DNA of 12,913 nt from Candidatus Hecatellales archaeon B24. Lineage in GTDB: Archaea > Thermoproteota > Bathyarchaeia > Hecatellales > Hecatellaceae. Positions within the stretch are counted from its first letter, which is position 1; each line of letters begins with the position of its first letter. The position numbers and the translations under genes are program-made. The notes below the pieces were generated by a model. That model worked only from the letters and a program-made list of their open reading frames with translations, made no database searches and was not told the origin of the DNA. The stretch lies in NCBI GenBank assembly GCA_001593855.1, contig LUCC01000012.1, forward strand, positions 1-12,913, written 5' to 3'. Of this stretch, positions 1 to 6,663 are shown one piece after another.

Positions 1-355
1 TGTAAAGGTGGATTTCACCTTCATCCCTCTGGAGACCTAGGAGCTCTGCCACAAGCTTTTTCTCAGCTTTCCCTCCGTATAGCACGTATACTCCCTTTCC
101 AAGCTCAAGCCTTCTGACCACAACTATTGGCAGGTAAAGCTTGGAGTGCATCACCCTTGGAACGGCTACAGCCAGGCTTTCCAGGTCCCTACGTTTAAAG
201 TAGATTTTCGAGCCGTCCACAGCCTCGACGCTTGGCTCCTCTTCTGCTAGGAGCTGTGCTAGGGTTTTCCTGTTTTTGGGCATGTGGGCGTTAAGCTTCT
301 TGATAAGCCTCTCTATGCCTGTGAGGTAGCGTTCGTATCCGCGGTACTCCCACAT
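1..355 (-). CDS. DUF61 / UPF0216 family protein (partial, C-terminus off the left edge)
   Basis: Reading the reverse strand from the ATG at 355 gives 118 residues with no stop before the window edge. The protein starts MWEYRGYERYLTGIERLIKK and contains LNAHMPKNRKTLAQLL (about 21-36), VDGSKIYFKRRDLE (46-59) and LYLPIVVVRR (about 76-85). This order (N-x-H-x-P, then a DGS element, then an LPIV strand) is what I recall for the archaeal DUF61/UPF0216 family, whose biochemical function is unknown. Only a short C-terminal piece should be missing. The gene starts 7 nt after the fibrillarin stop on the same strand, so it is probably the third gene of the nop5-flpA transcript. No strong ribosome-binding site is visible, and translational coupling is likely. 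A role alongside RNA modification is guilt by association only. Confidence 0.82.
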   Translation of the reverse strand, partial: MWEYRGYERYLTGIERLIKKLNAHMPKNRKTLAQLLAEEEPSVEAVDGSKIYFKRRDLESLAVAVPRVMHSKLYLPIVVVRRLELGKGVYVLYGGKAEKKLVAELLGLQRDEGEIHLY

Positions 356-362
356 GGCTTCT

Positions 363-1082
363 TCACAGCTCCCGCTTCTTCCTGCCTCTCTTAGGTTTAA
401 CGGCGACCATGGCATGAGCTTTATCGTAGGGCTCTAAAACGATTTCCTCTAGGATCTGGAATCCTCTACGCTGGAGAACCTGGATTTCCCTTTCGAAGAC
501 TTCTTCAGGCTTAAGGGTTACGTCTATGCTTCTGGCTTTGAGAGCTATGAGGCCGCATCCTTCAGGCTTGAGGAAGTAGTCAGCGTTGTCGGCTAGAACT
601 TTAGCCTGCTCTGGCTGAGCTATGTCACAGTATATAACGTCCACCTTCTCCACCATCCACCTGTAGGCTTCAGGATGCCTCGCATCTGCCATTACAGGAA
701 TCATGTTATCTCGAAGGGCACAGACGTTGCTCACCAGCTCCCTCATAACCCTCTCGGAAAATTCCACGCAGAAGATTCTTCCTTCAGCCCTGACGATGTC
801 TGAAACATGGCTTGCCGTGGTTCCAGTGGCGGCCCCTAGATATAGGACTTTCGAGCCTTTCTTGAAGGGGAAAACTTTAAGCTGCTTGAGGATGGCTGCA
901 GCCAGCTTGCTTCTGTAGGGATCCCAGAGCCTGTACTCTTCGCCCTTAAACTTTACAAGTCTTTCCCCGTAAACTGTGTGTTTGGGAGTTAGGTTTAAGG
1001 TTGCAAGCCTACGGATTCCATCCTCTAGGAAAGCCCAGTATACACCTTGGAAGACTTCATGGGGCTTAACCCTAACAGGCAA
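363..1082 (-). CDS. flpA: Fibrillarin-like rRNA/tRNA 2'-O-methyltransferase
   Basis: This 239-residue protein is the SAM-dependent methyltransferase of archaeal box C/D RNPs. It 2'-O-methylates rRNA and tRNA riboses at sites chosen by guide RNAs. Family landmarks appear in order: GVYW near the N-terminus (13-16), YRLWDPYRSKLAAAI (50-64), the SAM-binding loop VLYLGAATGTT (79-89) followed by SHVSDI, EFSERVMREL (107-116), DARHPEAY (133-140), CDIAQPEQA (152-160) and LKARSID (181-187). Conserved D133, D153 and K182 sit where the family's SAM-binding and catalytic residues are expected. The C-terminus is basic (KPKRGRKKREL). The start codon is TTG: no ATG lies near the N-terminus, and the family's usual length and opening motif begin here. 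It follows nop5 by 2 nt, so co-translation is likely. The methyltransferase needs Nop5, encoded next to it, to dock on the RNP. Confidence 0.97.
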   Translation of the reverse strand: MPVRVKPHEVFQGVYWAFLEDGIRRLATLNLTPKHTVYGERLVKFKGEEYRLWDPYRSKLAAAILKQLKVFPFKKGSKVLYLGAATGTTASHVSDIVRAEGRIFCVEFSERVMRELVSNVCALRDNMIPVMADARHPEAYRWMVEKVDVIYCDIAQPEQAKVLADNADYFLKPEGCGLIALKARSIDVTLKPEEVFEREIQVLQRRGFQILEEIVLEPYDKAHAMVAVKPKRGRKKREL

Positions 1083-1084
1083 GG

Positions 1085-2296
1085 CTACCTTCGCCTTTTC
1101 CGCTTCCTCTTCCTTCCCACGGCTTTCCTTTCAGGCTTGGAGGGACGTCTATACTTCTCCTTGATTTCTCTAACTCTCCTTTCAAGGTCTGCCTTAAGCC
1201 TGTCCCCCACAAAGTTTCCGCTGAAAACGTCTACCTTGGCTGCTATGGATATTTTACCTGCGACAGCCCTGGCAATTTTACCTCTCTGCCATCTTGGAGC
1301 CTGATGGAGGAGGGGATGCTGGAAGATTATGCCGTGCTTAGGAGGCCTGGCCCCTGTTCTTAAGGCCCTGAAAAGAGCTTTTTCAGCTCCTAAAACCTGG
1401 ATGGTGCTGGATGGAAGCCTCGCCAGCTCTTCCAAGCCTCCTGCCAGCGAGATAAGCCTTGCGCTGATAGTCGGGCCTGCCAGAGCCTTAAGGTTTGGAG
1501 CTATCTCATCCAAGATTTTATCCACTCTTTCCGCTAGGGTTTTCCTCATTTTGAAGCCTTCAAGACATAGCCTGCAGAGGGATTGGAGGGATTCCAAGTC
1601 TTCCCTGTCCATGGGGGCTCCCAGCGACGTTCTTGCAGCTTCCTCTACGGCTTTGGCTTTACCCTTCGGAACTCCGGCTTCCACCAGTTTTTCAACGGTG
1701 AAATTTTCTTTTCCACCTAGCGATGCCACAAGCCTTGCGTAGGTTTCATGAGCCTCCACGAGGCGGTTTAACTCTGGGAAGTGGAGGCCGAACCATTCTC
1801 TTATCCTCCCAGCCATCACGTTTAGGGCTTTGTCAAGCTCGTCTACGGCTGAAACCGCTTGAACTACAACTTTGTCCTTCCTAGCCGCAGCCTCCCGAAC
1901 TCTAAGCCTGCTAACCCAAGTTGAAATCTCCCGGAGCCTGTCGTAGAACTGTTCAGGCTTACCCACGTAGCCTATTTCAACAGCTGTCTCAGCGAGGTTT
2001 GAGCGGACAGCTTCTCCAGCCCTGCTGGGCGATTCAACTTCAACCTCGACTTTAAGCCTGTCCTTTACGGCTGCAGCCAGCTTCTCGTTTTCGAAAACAA
2101 GATGCGTGAAGCCTGAAGCCTTAAGTTTTTCCACCAGCCTTTTCACTTCAGAGGTAACCTCTCCGCTTTCTATTTTTAGGAGCAGGCTTGCAGCTTTCTC
2201 AGGCTTCTTGGGGAAAAACGCCTTGTCCATGATTTCGCCTTTATCGTTGAGGGCTAGAAGTCCGAAGGCCGTTTCAACCAGGTAAGCTTTAGCCAA
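1085..2296 (-). CDS. nop5: Nop5/Nop56/Nop58-family C/D RNP scaffold protein
   Basis: This 403-residue protein is the scaffold of the box C/D RNP. It binds the L7Ae-guide RNA complex through its NOP domain, recruits fibrillarin through its N-terminal domain, and dimerises through a central coiled coil. The N-terminal domain spans roughly 1-115 and a long charged helical segment roughly 120-260. The NOP core is about 272-360, containing LAGPTISARLISLAGGLEEL, the diagnostic GAEKALF (303-309), and HGIIFQHPLLHQAPRWQRGKIAR. The C-terminus ends in a basic tail (KRKRKRRR), common in archaeal and eukaryotic Nop5/56/58. The start is TTG: an in-frame TAA lies two codons upstream, and the N-terminus MAKAYLVETAFGLLAL matches the family's usual opening. 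It is the first gene of the nop5-flpA-DUF61 operon. The promoter lies in the 66-nt gap shared with divergent pyrD. Confidence 0.97.
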   Translation of the reverse strand: MAKAYLVETAFGLLALNDKGEIMDKAFFPKKPEKAASLLLKIESGEVTSEVKRLVEKLKASGFTHLVFENEKLAAAVKDRLKVEVEVESPSRAGEAVRSNLAETAVEIGYVGKPEQFYDRLREISTWVSRLRVREAAARKDKVVVQAVSAVDELDKALNVMAGRIREWFGLHFPELNRLVEAHETYARLVASLGGKENFTVEKLVEAGVPKGKAKAVEEAARTSLGAPMDREDLESLQSLCRLCLEGFKMRKTLAERVDKILDEIAPNLKALAGPTISARLISLAGGLEELARLPSSTIQVLGAEKALFRALRTGARPPKHGIIFQHPLLHQAPRWQRGKIARAVAGKISIAAKVDVFSGNFVGDRLKADLERRVREIKEKYRRPSKPERKAVGRKRKRKRRR

Positions 2297-2328
2297 GGCC
2301 TGTTAAACCCCTTCTCCCAGTGAGAAAA

Positions 2329-2356
2329 GAGTTATACGGGCTATCCTTATAAAGGG
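2329..2356. promoter_or_regulatory. Shared divergent promoter region, nop5 (-) / pyrD (+)
   Basis: The gap between the two operons contains CCTTATAAAGG at 2345-2355. It reads as a TATA box on both strands (TTATAAA on plus, TTTATAA on minus). A second A/T element, GTTATAC, lies near 2330-2336. On the minus strand the first box sits about 54 nt before the nop5 TTG, leaving a short leader that contains GGGAGAAGGGG. On the plus strand it sits about 30 nt before the ATG at 2381. Position and composition fit archaeal TBP sites, but no transcript data support this. Confidence 0.55.
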
Positions 2357-2362
2357 TATGAA

Positions 2363-3298
2363 GTGGAGGGTTTAAAGGTTATGGTTAAACCCTGCCTCCA
2401 AGTGGAACTGGCAGGAGTGAAACTTGAAAACCCCCTTATGAATGCTTCAGGAATTCTGGGGCTTACATCCTACTCGCTGGCCAGGCTTGCTGAAGCCGGG
2501 CTGGGCGCCTTGGTAACTAAGTCCGTAGGGTTGAAGCCTAGGCCTGGAAGCCCTAACCCCACCGTGGTTGAAGTTCCAGGAGGCTTGGTGAACTCTATGG
2601 GGCTGCCTAACCCAGGCTTGGAAGCCTTCAAATCCGAGGTGGAGGAGGCCCTCTCAAAGATTGGGAAGCCTCTCTTCGTAAGCGTCTTCGGCTTCAGCCC
2701 CGGAGAGTATGGGGAGGCTGTTAGGAAGCTTAGCCGGCTTCCCGTCGCAGGCTTCGAGCTTAACGTTTCATGCCCCCACGTTGGGGGTGTCGGAGAGATA
2801 GGGGGAAGCCCTGAAGCCCTAAGGGAGGCTGTTAAGGGTGCTAGGGCTTCAACCGGGAAGCCTCTGTTCGTCAAGTTGAGTCCGAACCTTACAAGCTTTG
2901 CTGAGGCTGCCAGGGTGGCTGAGGAGGCTGGGGCTGACGGCATTGTCGCTACCAACACGGTTAGGTCTATGGTTATAGACTTGGAGGCTGAGAGGCCTCT
3001 GCTGGCAGGAGTCTACGGCGGGCTTTCAGGGGCAGCCCTCAAACCTGTAGCCATCCGATGCGTCTACGAAGCCTATGAGACTGTTAAAATACCGGTTGTG
3101 GGATGCGGGGGAATATTCACGTGGCGAGATGCGGTAGAATACTTTATGGCTGGAGCCTCAGCCGTCCAGGTTGGAACAGCCATAGCCTACAGGGGGCTTG
3201 AAGTCTTCAGAGACATTCTAAGCGGGCTTTCAGCCTACCTAGAAGCGAAAGGGCTGGACGACTTAAGCAGACTGGTAGGTGTAGCCCATAAGAGGTGA
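2363..3298 (+). CDS. pyrD: Dihydroorotate dehydrogenase, class 1B catalytic subunit (PyrD/PyrDB)
   Basis: This is the FMN-dependent oxidase of dihydroorotate to orotate, the fourth step of de novo UMP synthesis, in a cytosolic TIM barrel of up to 311 residues. Numbering from the GTG, visible motifs are NPLMNASGILG (23-33), LVTKSVG with K53, the orotate-binding loop NSMGLPNPG (77-85), ELNVSCPHVGG with catalytic Cys137, KLSPN, TNTVRSM, and the C-terminal phosphate-binding part GCGGIFTWRDAVEYFMAGASAVQVGTA. A cysteine as catalytic base marks class 1, and the adjacent pyrK identifies type 1B, which passes electrons to NAD. The start is uncertain. GTG 2363 adds six residues, while ATG 2381 has GGAGGG 10 nt upstream and gives a typical MVKPCLQVELAGVKLENP opening. 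I favour 2381, but the longer open frame is given here. The stop overlaps the pyrK start by 4 nt. Confidence 0.96.
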   Translation: MEGLKVMVKPCLQVELAGVKLENPLMNASGILGLTSYSLARLAEAGLGALVTKSVGLKPRPGSPNPTVVEVPGGLVNSMGLPNPGLEAFKSEVEEALSKIGKPLFVSVFGFSPGEYGEAVRKLSRLPVAGFELNVSCPHVGGVGEIGGSPEALREAVKGARASTGKPLFVKLSPNLTSFAEAARVAEEAGADGIVATNTVRSMVIDLEAERPLLAGVYGGLSGAALKPVAIRCVYEAYETVKIPVVGCGGIFTWRDAVEYFMAGASAVQVGTAIAYRGLEVFRDILSGLSAYLEAKGLDDLSRLVGVAHKR

Positions 3299-4143
3299 AA
3301 GCCTTGCCTCTTCCTTTAAGCCTGGGACCGAAAGGCAGGCCGAGAATGGTTAAAATCGAGAAGGCCAAGGCGGAAACTCCTCAGGTTAGAACCTTGTTTT
3401 TCATGGATGAGGCTTGCGGCAGGGCTGAGCCTGGACAGTTTGTAATGGTTTGGATTCCAGGTGTAGACGAGGTTCCTATGAGCCTCAGCTATATTGGAAG
3501 CTTTGAGCCGGACGGTTTATCGGCTGTAACCGTTAGAAGGGTTGGAGAAGCCTCTGAAGCCCTTCACAGGCTTGAAGTTGGAGGGCTCCTAGGTGTTAGA
3601 GGACCTTTAGGCAGAGGCTTCAAACCGGTTGAGGGAAGAGTTATGCTGGTGGGAGGAGGACTTGGAATAGCCCCCATGAAGACTCTGCTTCCAAAACTTA
3701 GAAGACTGAACTGCGAGGCCACCGTCGTCATGGGAGCCACAACCGCCAGCGAAATGGCCTTAGCCGGAGAAGTTGAACGGTTGCTTTCAGGATGGGGCAG
3801 GCTTCTCAAGGCTACAGACGATGGAACCCTGGGGTTTAAGGGCACCGCAGCCCAGCTTGCCGCTGAAATCCTCAAGGAGGACAGCGGCTACAGCCAGCTT
3901 TACGCCTGCGGCCCTGAACCTATGCTTGTCAAGATACTGGAACTAAGCTTCAAGTATGGAATCCAAGCCCAGCTAAGCCTTGAAAGATACATTAAATGCG
4001 GCATGGGCATCTGCGGCTCCTGCACAGTTGGCCCCTACCGGATATGCGTTGACGGCCCGGTCTTCACAGGCCAAACCCTCAAAGACCTACCCGAGTTCGG
4101 CAAAACACGGAGAGACCCTTCTGGAAGAAGCATTCCCGTATAA
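3295..4143 (+). CDS. pyrK: Dihydroorotate dehydrogenase electron-transfer subunit (PyrK)
   Basis: PyrK carries FAD and a [2Fe-2S] cluster and passes electrons from PyrD's FMN to NAD+ in the PyrDB2K2 complex. The 282-residue frame shows an FAD-binding barrel with GQFVMVWIPGVDEVPMSLSY (47-66; the PMSLSY form replaces the more usual RP[FY]S). Next come RGPLGRGF (102-109) and a nucleotide-binding loop VMLVGGGLGIAPM (116-128). YACGPEPML (203-211) is typical of ferredoxin-reductase folds. The cluster ligands follow as C235-x4-C240-x2-C243-x7-C251. The GTG start overlaps the pyrD stop (GTGA), implying translational coupling. An ATG at 3346 would remove 17 residues, and many PyrK proteins begin close to that point (MVKIEKAKAETPQV), so the short start is a real alternative. 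Identity is secure. Only the N-terminus is in doubt. Confidence 0.96.
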   Translation: MKALPLPLSLGPKGRPRMVKIEKAKAETPQVRTLFFMDEACGRAEPGQFVMVWIPGVDEVPMSLSYIGSFEPDGLSAVTVRRVGEASEALHRLEVGGLLGVRGPLGRGFKPVEGRVMLVGGGLGIAPMKTLLPKLRRLNCEATVVMGATTASEMALAGEVERLLSGWGRLLKATDDGTLGFKGTAAQLAAEILKEDSGYSQLYACGPEPMLVKILELSFKYGIQAQLSLERYIKCGMGICGSCTVGPYRICVDGPVFTGQTLKDLPEFGKTRRDPSGRSIPV

Positions 4144-4217
4144 GGCTTAGAAAAGCTAAAGTGAGTATTCTTTAGAAACGATTGTTAGATTCAATTTTCG
4201 GGTGAGGAAGGCTGAAC

Positions 4218-4826
4218 GTGGAGGAGTTTGCCAGCTTCTGTAGGATACCTCCTGACGGGACGCCTTTAAAACTTGGTAAGGCTACACCCATCAAGCATTA
4301 TAGGTCTGAACGTGATGTAGCAGTTAAGATTATGACGGCAGCTGTATGGGTGCTGCTTTCAGCCGTAACTGTTATTACGGGGTATGAGGCCTTTGAAACC
4401 CTGCCATGGGGGCAAGCCCTCCTCTTAACTTCAGCTTTAGCCACCCTTTCAGCCGGAATTCTAGGCGTCACCTACCTTTTTGCACCGAAGGCTTTTGATT
4501 TAACTTCAGCAGGCGTGGTGGTTTTAAGACCTGTCAGAAGCTTCCTAATTCCCTACAGCCAGATAGTTGAAGCCAGACCTTTAAGGAAGCTTACTTGGAA
4601 GGGGATAAGACTTTTCGCTTCAGGAGGCCTCTACGGCTTCTTTGGGCTTTTCTACTTTGCAGGAATAGGTAAAACCTGGACTTACACGGCGAGGAGGAGC
4701 CGGGTGATCCTGTTGAAAACCAAAAGCAGAGGCCAGTATGTAATCGGTCCTGAAGAGCCTGAAAACTTCCTCTCCCAGCTACTATCCTACCAAGAAATAA
4801 AGTCTGGCGCCGGGGAAGGGATTTGA
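4218..4826 (+). CDS. Membrane protein with a bacterial-PH-like domain
   Basis: This 202-residue protein has two predicted transmembrane helices close together (about 34-55 and 66-89), then a soluble domain. That domain reads FDLTSAGVVVLRPVRSFLIPYSQIVEA (93-119), then IRLFASGGLYGFFGLFYFAGIGKTWTYTARRSRVILLKT (130-168) and GQYVIGPEEPENFLSQL (172-188). The pattern (an IPYSQI strand, a glycine-rich G-x-x-GFFG-x-F loop, 'TARRSRVILLKT', then a PE-x-P-x-x-F ending) resembles the bacterial PH domain group, Pfam bPH_5-like. Its ligand and role are unknown. The start is GTG with GGTGAGGAAGG just upstream as a ribosome-binding site. It lies 74 nt after pyrK on the same strand, but no functional link to pyrimidine synthesis is evident. 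Its final codons (about S196 to I202 and the stop) lie within the oppositely oriented tRNA-Ser gene. Confidence 0.8.
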   Translation: MEEFASFCRIPPDGTPLKLGKATPIKHYRSERDVAVKIMTAAVWVLLSAVTVITGYEAFETLPWGQALLLTSALATLSAGILGVTYLFAPKAFDLTSAGVVVLRPVRSFLIPYSQIVEARPLRKLTWKGIRLFASGGLYGFFGLFYFAGIGKTWTYTARRSRVILLKTKSRGQYVIGPEEPENFLSQLLSYQEIKSGAGEGI

Positions 4827-4894
4827 ACCCTTGAGGGCCCCTAGGGCCCACAGGCTCTCAAGGCCTGCGCTTTTGTCCACTCAGCCACCCCGGC
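4805..4894 (-). tRNA. tRNA-Ser (anticodon UGA), 3' CCA encoded
   Basis: The reverse strand folds into a complete class II tRNA. The acceptor stem GCCGGGG (4894-4888) pairs with CCCCGGC (4815-4809). There is a 3-bp D stem GCT/AGC. The anticodon arm is CAGGC-CTTGAGA-GCCTG, with UGA at positions 34-36. The long variable arm is GGGCCC-TAG-GGGCCC, and the T arm is AAGGG-TTCAAAT-CCCTT. Discriminator base 73 is G (4808), followed by an encoded CCA (4807-4805). UGA reads UCA serine codons, and both the long variable arm and G73 agree with archaeal tRNA-Ser rather than tRNA-Leu. No intron is needed. The gene lies 95 nt downstream of the thermosome genes on the same strand, and its 3' end overlaps the converging membrane-protein gene by 22 nt. 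Confidence 0.97.
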
Positions 4895-4917
4895 TTCAAA
4901 AATAGTTATCTTTAGGG

Positions 4918-4935
4918 GAAACTTAAACTTAAGGT
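4918..4935 (-). promoter_or_regulatory. Possible TATA element for tRNA-Ser
   Basis: On the minus strand the sequence CCTTAAGTTTAAGTTT lies about 25-40 nt upstream of the mature tRNA 5' end. This is the spacing expected for an archaeal box A. It would let the tRNA be transcribed independently of the thermosome operon upstream. It is only a composition match. Confidence 0.4.
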
Positions 4936-4956
4936 TGAAAACTGGAAATAGAGTAG

Positions 4957-4968
4957 AGAAAAAGATGT
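4957..4968 (-). terminator. Possible T-rich terminator after the thermosome genes
   Basis: Read on the minus strand, a T-rich run (CTTTTTCTC, T5 at 4963-4959) occurs about 27 nt after the stop codon at 4990. A shorter A/T run lies just before it. Archaeal RNA polymerase can terminate at such T tracts without a hairpin. The tract is short, so this is a weak call. Confidence 0.3.
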
Positions 4969-4989
4969 GGGGCTTATTTTTAGGGTGGT

Positions 4990-6639
4990 TTAGTAGGGCA
5001 TTTCTCCTGGTGACGGGCCTCCGCCGCCTTTGGTTTCGGTTTTCATTTTTGCAGCTGCGATTAGGTCGTCGATGCGAAGTATCATGGCTGCAGCCTCGAC
5101 AGCCGACTTTACGGCCTGCTCTTTGACGCTTTTAGGTTCTATTACACCCTGCCTCCACATGTCAGCTGTTTTGCCTGCGAACACGTCGACACCCCAGCCA
5201 AGCCCGTTGGGCTTCTCATGTTTAGCTCTCATGTCCACCATGATGTCTATGGGGTCAAGCCCTGCGTTTTCAGCTAGGGCTTTAGGTATAACCTCGATGG
5301 AGTCTGCGAAGGCTTCTATGGCCAGCTGCTCCCGGCCTCCAACTTTGGCAGCGTAGGTTCTAAGCCTCTTGGAAAGCTCAGCTTCGATGGCTCCTCCTCC
5401 CGGAACAATTTTCGGGTCTTCGTATACGTCTGCAATCACTGATAGGGCGTCGTGAATCCCCCTTTCAGCTTCGTCCACAAACCTTTCGAAGCCTCCTCTA
5501 ATCAGTATGCCCACCGACTTCGGGTTTTTGCATCCCTCAACGAATATCATCTTGTCGTCTCCGATTCTCCGCTCCTCGACGAGTTCAGCTTCGCCAAGGT
5601 CCTTGCCGGTTAGGTCGTCGATGTTCGTCACAATTCTGCCTCCTGTAGCCCTGGCAAGCTTTTCCATGTCCGACTTTTTAATTCTCCTAGCCGCCAGCAC
5701 TCCCTGTTTTGCTAGGAAGTGTTGGGCCATGTCGTCGATGCCCTTCTGGCAGAAGACCACGTTGGCACCAGCCTTCCTAATCTTATCAACCATCTCCTTA
5801 AGCATTTTAGCTTCCTCGTCTAGGAAGGCCTTCATCTGGGTTGGGTCTCTGATTCTGATTTCAGCGCTTATCTCTGTTTTCTCGATTTCAAGCGGGCATT
5901 CTAGCAGGGCGATTTTAGCCTTTTCGATTCTTTTAGGCATGCCAGCGTGAACAACCTCCTTGTCTATGATTAGCCCGTTTATGAGCCTTGTGTCGGCGAA
6001 GCTTCCTCCAGCCTTCTTGGTTATCTGAATTAGGTCTACGTCGGCAACCCACTTGTCACCCCTCTGCTCGGCTATGGTTTTCACGGCTTTAATGGCCATG
6101 TCGATGATTTTCTCCCGGGCGGATGCTATGGCTTTGCTTCTAACCGCTGTGGAGGCCACCTTCCTCAGGGTTTCACGGTCTTCACGCTTTATTTCTTTGG
6201 CTAGCTGGTTAAGCTCTTCAAGGGCTTTCTGAGCAGCCTTCCTGTAGCCTGAGACCACTAGGGTTGGATGGATGTTTTGGTCTAAGAGCTCTTCAGCCTT
6301 TCTCAGCAGCTCGCTGGCAAATATCACAACGCTTGTGGTTCCGTCGCCAACCACGTTATCCTGGGTTTTAGCAGCTTCCACCAGCATTTTCGCGGCTGGA
6401 TGCTGAACGTCTATCTCCTTGAGGATGGTGGCACCGTCGTTGGTTACTGTCACGTCTCCGAGGCTGTCAACAAGCATTTTATCCATTCCGCGGGGGCCGA
6501 GGGTGCTTCTTAAGACTTCCCCGATGATTTTCGCGGCCATAATATTGTTACGCTGGGCTGTTTTACCCCTGGTTCTGCCTGTGCCTTCCTTCAGAACCAG
6601 GACGGGAACGGTTCCTGTAGCAGCTCCTGTAGCAGCCAA
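4990..6639 (-). CDS. Thermosome subunit (group II chaperonin), downstream copy
   Basis: This 549-residue subunit belongs to the ATP-driven, lid-bearing chaperonin ring that folds cytosolic proteins in archaea. Hallmarks are NNIMAAKIIGEVLRSTLGPRGMDKMLV (31-57), TNDGATILKE (66-75), the nucleotide-binding GDGTTSVVI (98-106) and, in the C-terminal equatorial domain, GGGAIEAELSKRLR and NAGLDPID. The C-terminal tail is glycine-rich and methionine-containing (GGGGPSPGEMPY). Length is normal for the family. The start is TTG: an in-frame TAA lies two codons upstream, and a near-perfect ribosome-binding site GGAGGTG (6652-6646) stands 6 nt before it. It lies 24 nt after a second thermosome gene, so the two are probably co-transcribed and form a mixed ring. 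Several DNA tracts are nearly identical to the neighbour. I cannot assign alpha or beta. Confidence 0.97.
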   Translation of the reverse strand: MAATGAATGTVPVLVLKEGTGRTRGKTAQRNNIMAAKIIGEVLRSTLGPRGMDKMLVDSLGDVTVTNDGATILKEIDVQHPAAKMLVEAAKTQDNVVGDGTTSVVIFASELLRKAEELLDQNIHPTLVVSGYRKAAQKALEELNQLAKEIKREDRETLRKVASTAVRSKAIASAREKIIDMAIKAVKTIAEQRGDKWVADVDLIQITKKAGGSFADTRLINGLIIDKEVVHAGMPKRIEKAKIALLECPLEIEKTEISAEIRIRDPTQMKAFLDEEAKMLKEMVDKIRKAGANVVFCQKGIDDMAQHFLAKQGVLAARRIKKSDMEKLARATGGRIVTNIDDLTGKDLGEAELVEERRIGDDKMIFVEGCKNPKSVGILIRGGFERFVDEAERGIHDALSVIADVYEDPKIVPGGGAIEAELSKRLRTYAAKVGGREQLAIEAFADSIEVIPKALAENAGLDPIDIMVDMRAKHEKPNGLGWGVDVFAGKTADMWRQGVIEPKSVKEQAVKSAVEAAAMILRIDDLIAAAKMKTETKGGGGPSPGEMPY

Positions 6640-6644
6640 ACTTT

Positions 6645-6653
6645 ACACCTCCC
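6645..6653 (-). promoter_or_regulatory. Strong Shine-Dalgarno fixing the TTG start of the downstream thermosome gene
   Basis: On the minus strand, GGGAGGTGT is essentially complementary to the archaeal 16S rRNA 3' end. It stands 6 nt before the TTG at 6639. It shows that the second chaperonin is initiated independently and at high efficiency despite the weak start codon. Confidence 0.8.
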
Positions 6654-6663
6654 TTTTTAAGGC

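Noticed and set aside
790..815. Possible C/D-box guide RNA (GATGTCTGA-like string)
   Set aside because: It lies inside the conserved fibrillarin coding region, and no correctly spaced C, D', C' and D boxes with guide regions could be found.
1329..1742. A 137-codon plus-strand open frame
   Set aside because: It lies entirely antisense to nop5 and has no family features or ribosome-binding site.
2470..2958. A 162-codon minus-strand open frame
   Set aside because: It is the complement of the conserved pyrD gene, proline/serine/threonine-rich and without motifs.
4833..4853. GGGCCC palindromes with a 3-nt spacer as a possible operator or repeat element
   Set aside because: They form the long variable arm of tRNA-Ser, so the symmetry is explained by tRNA structure.
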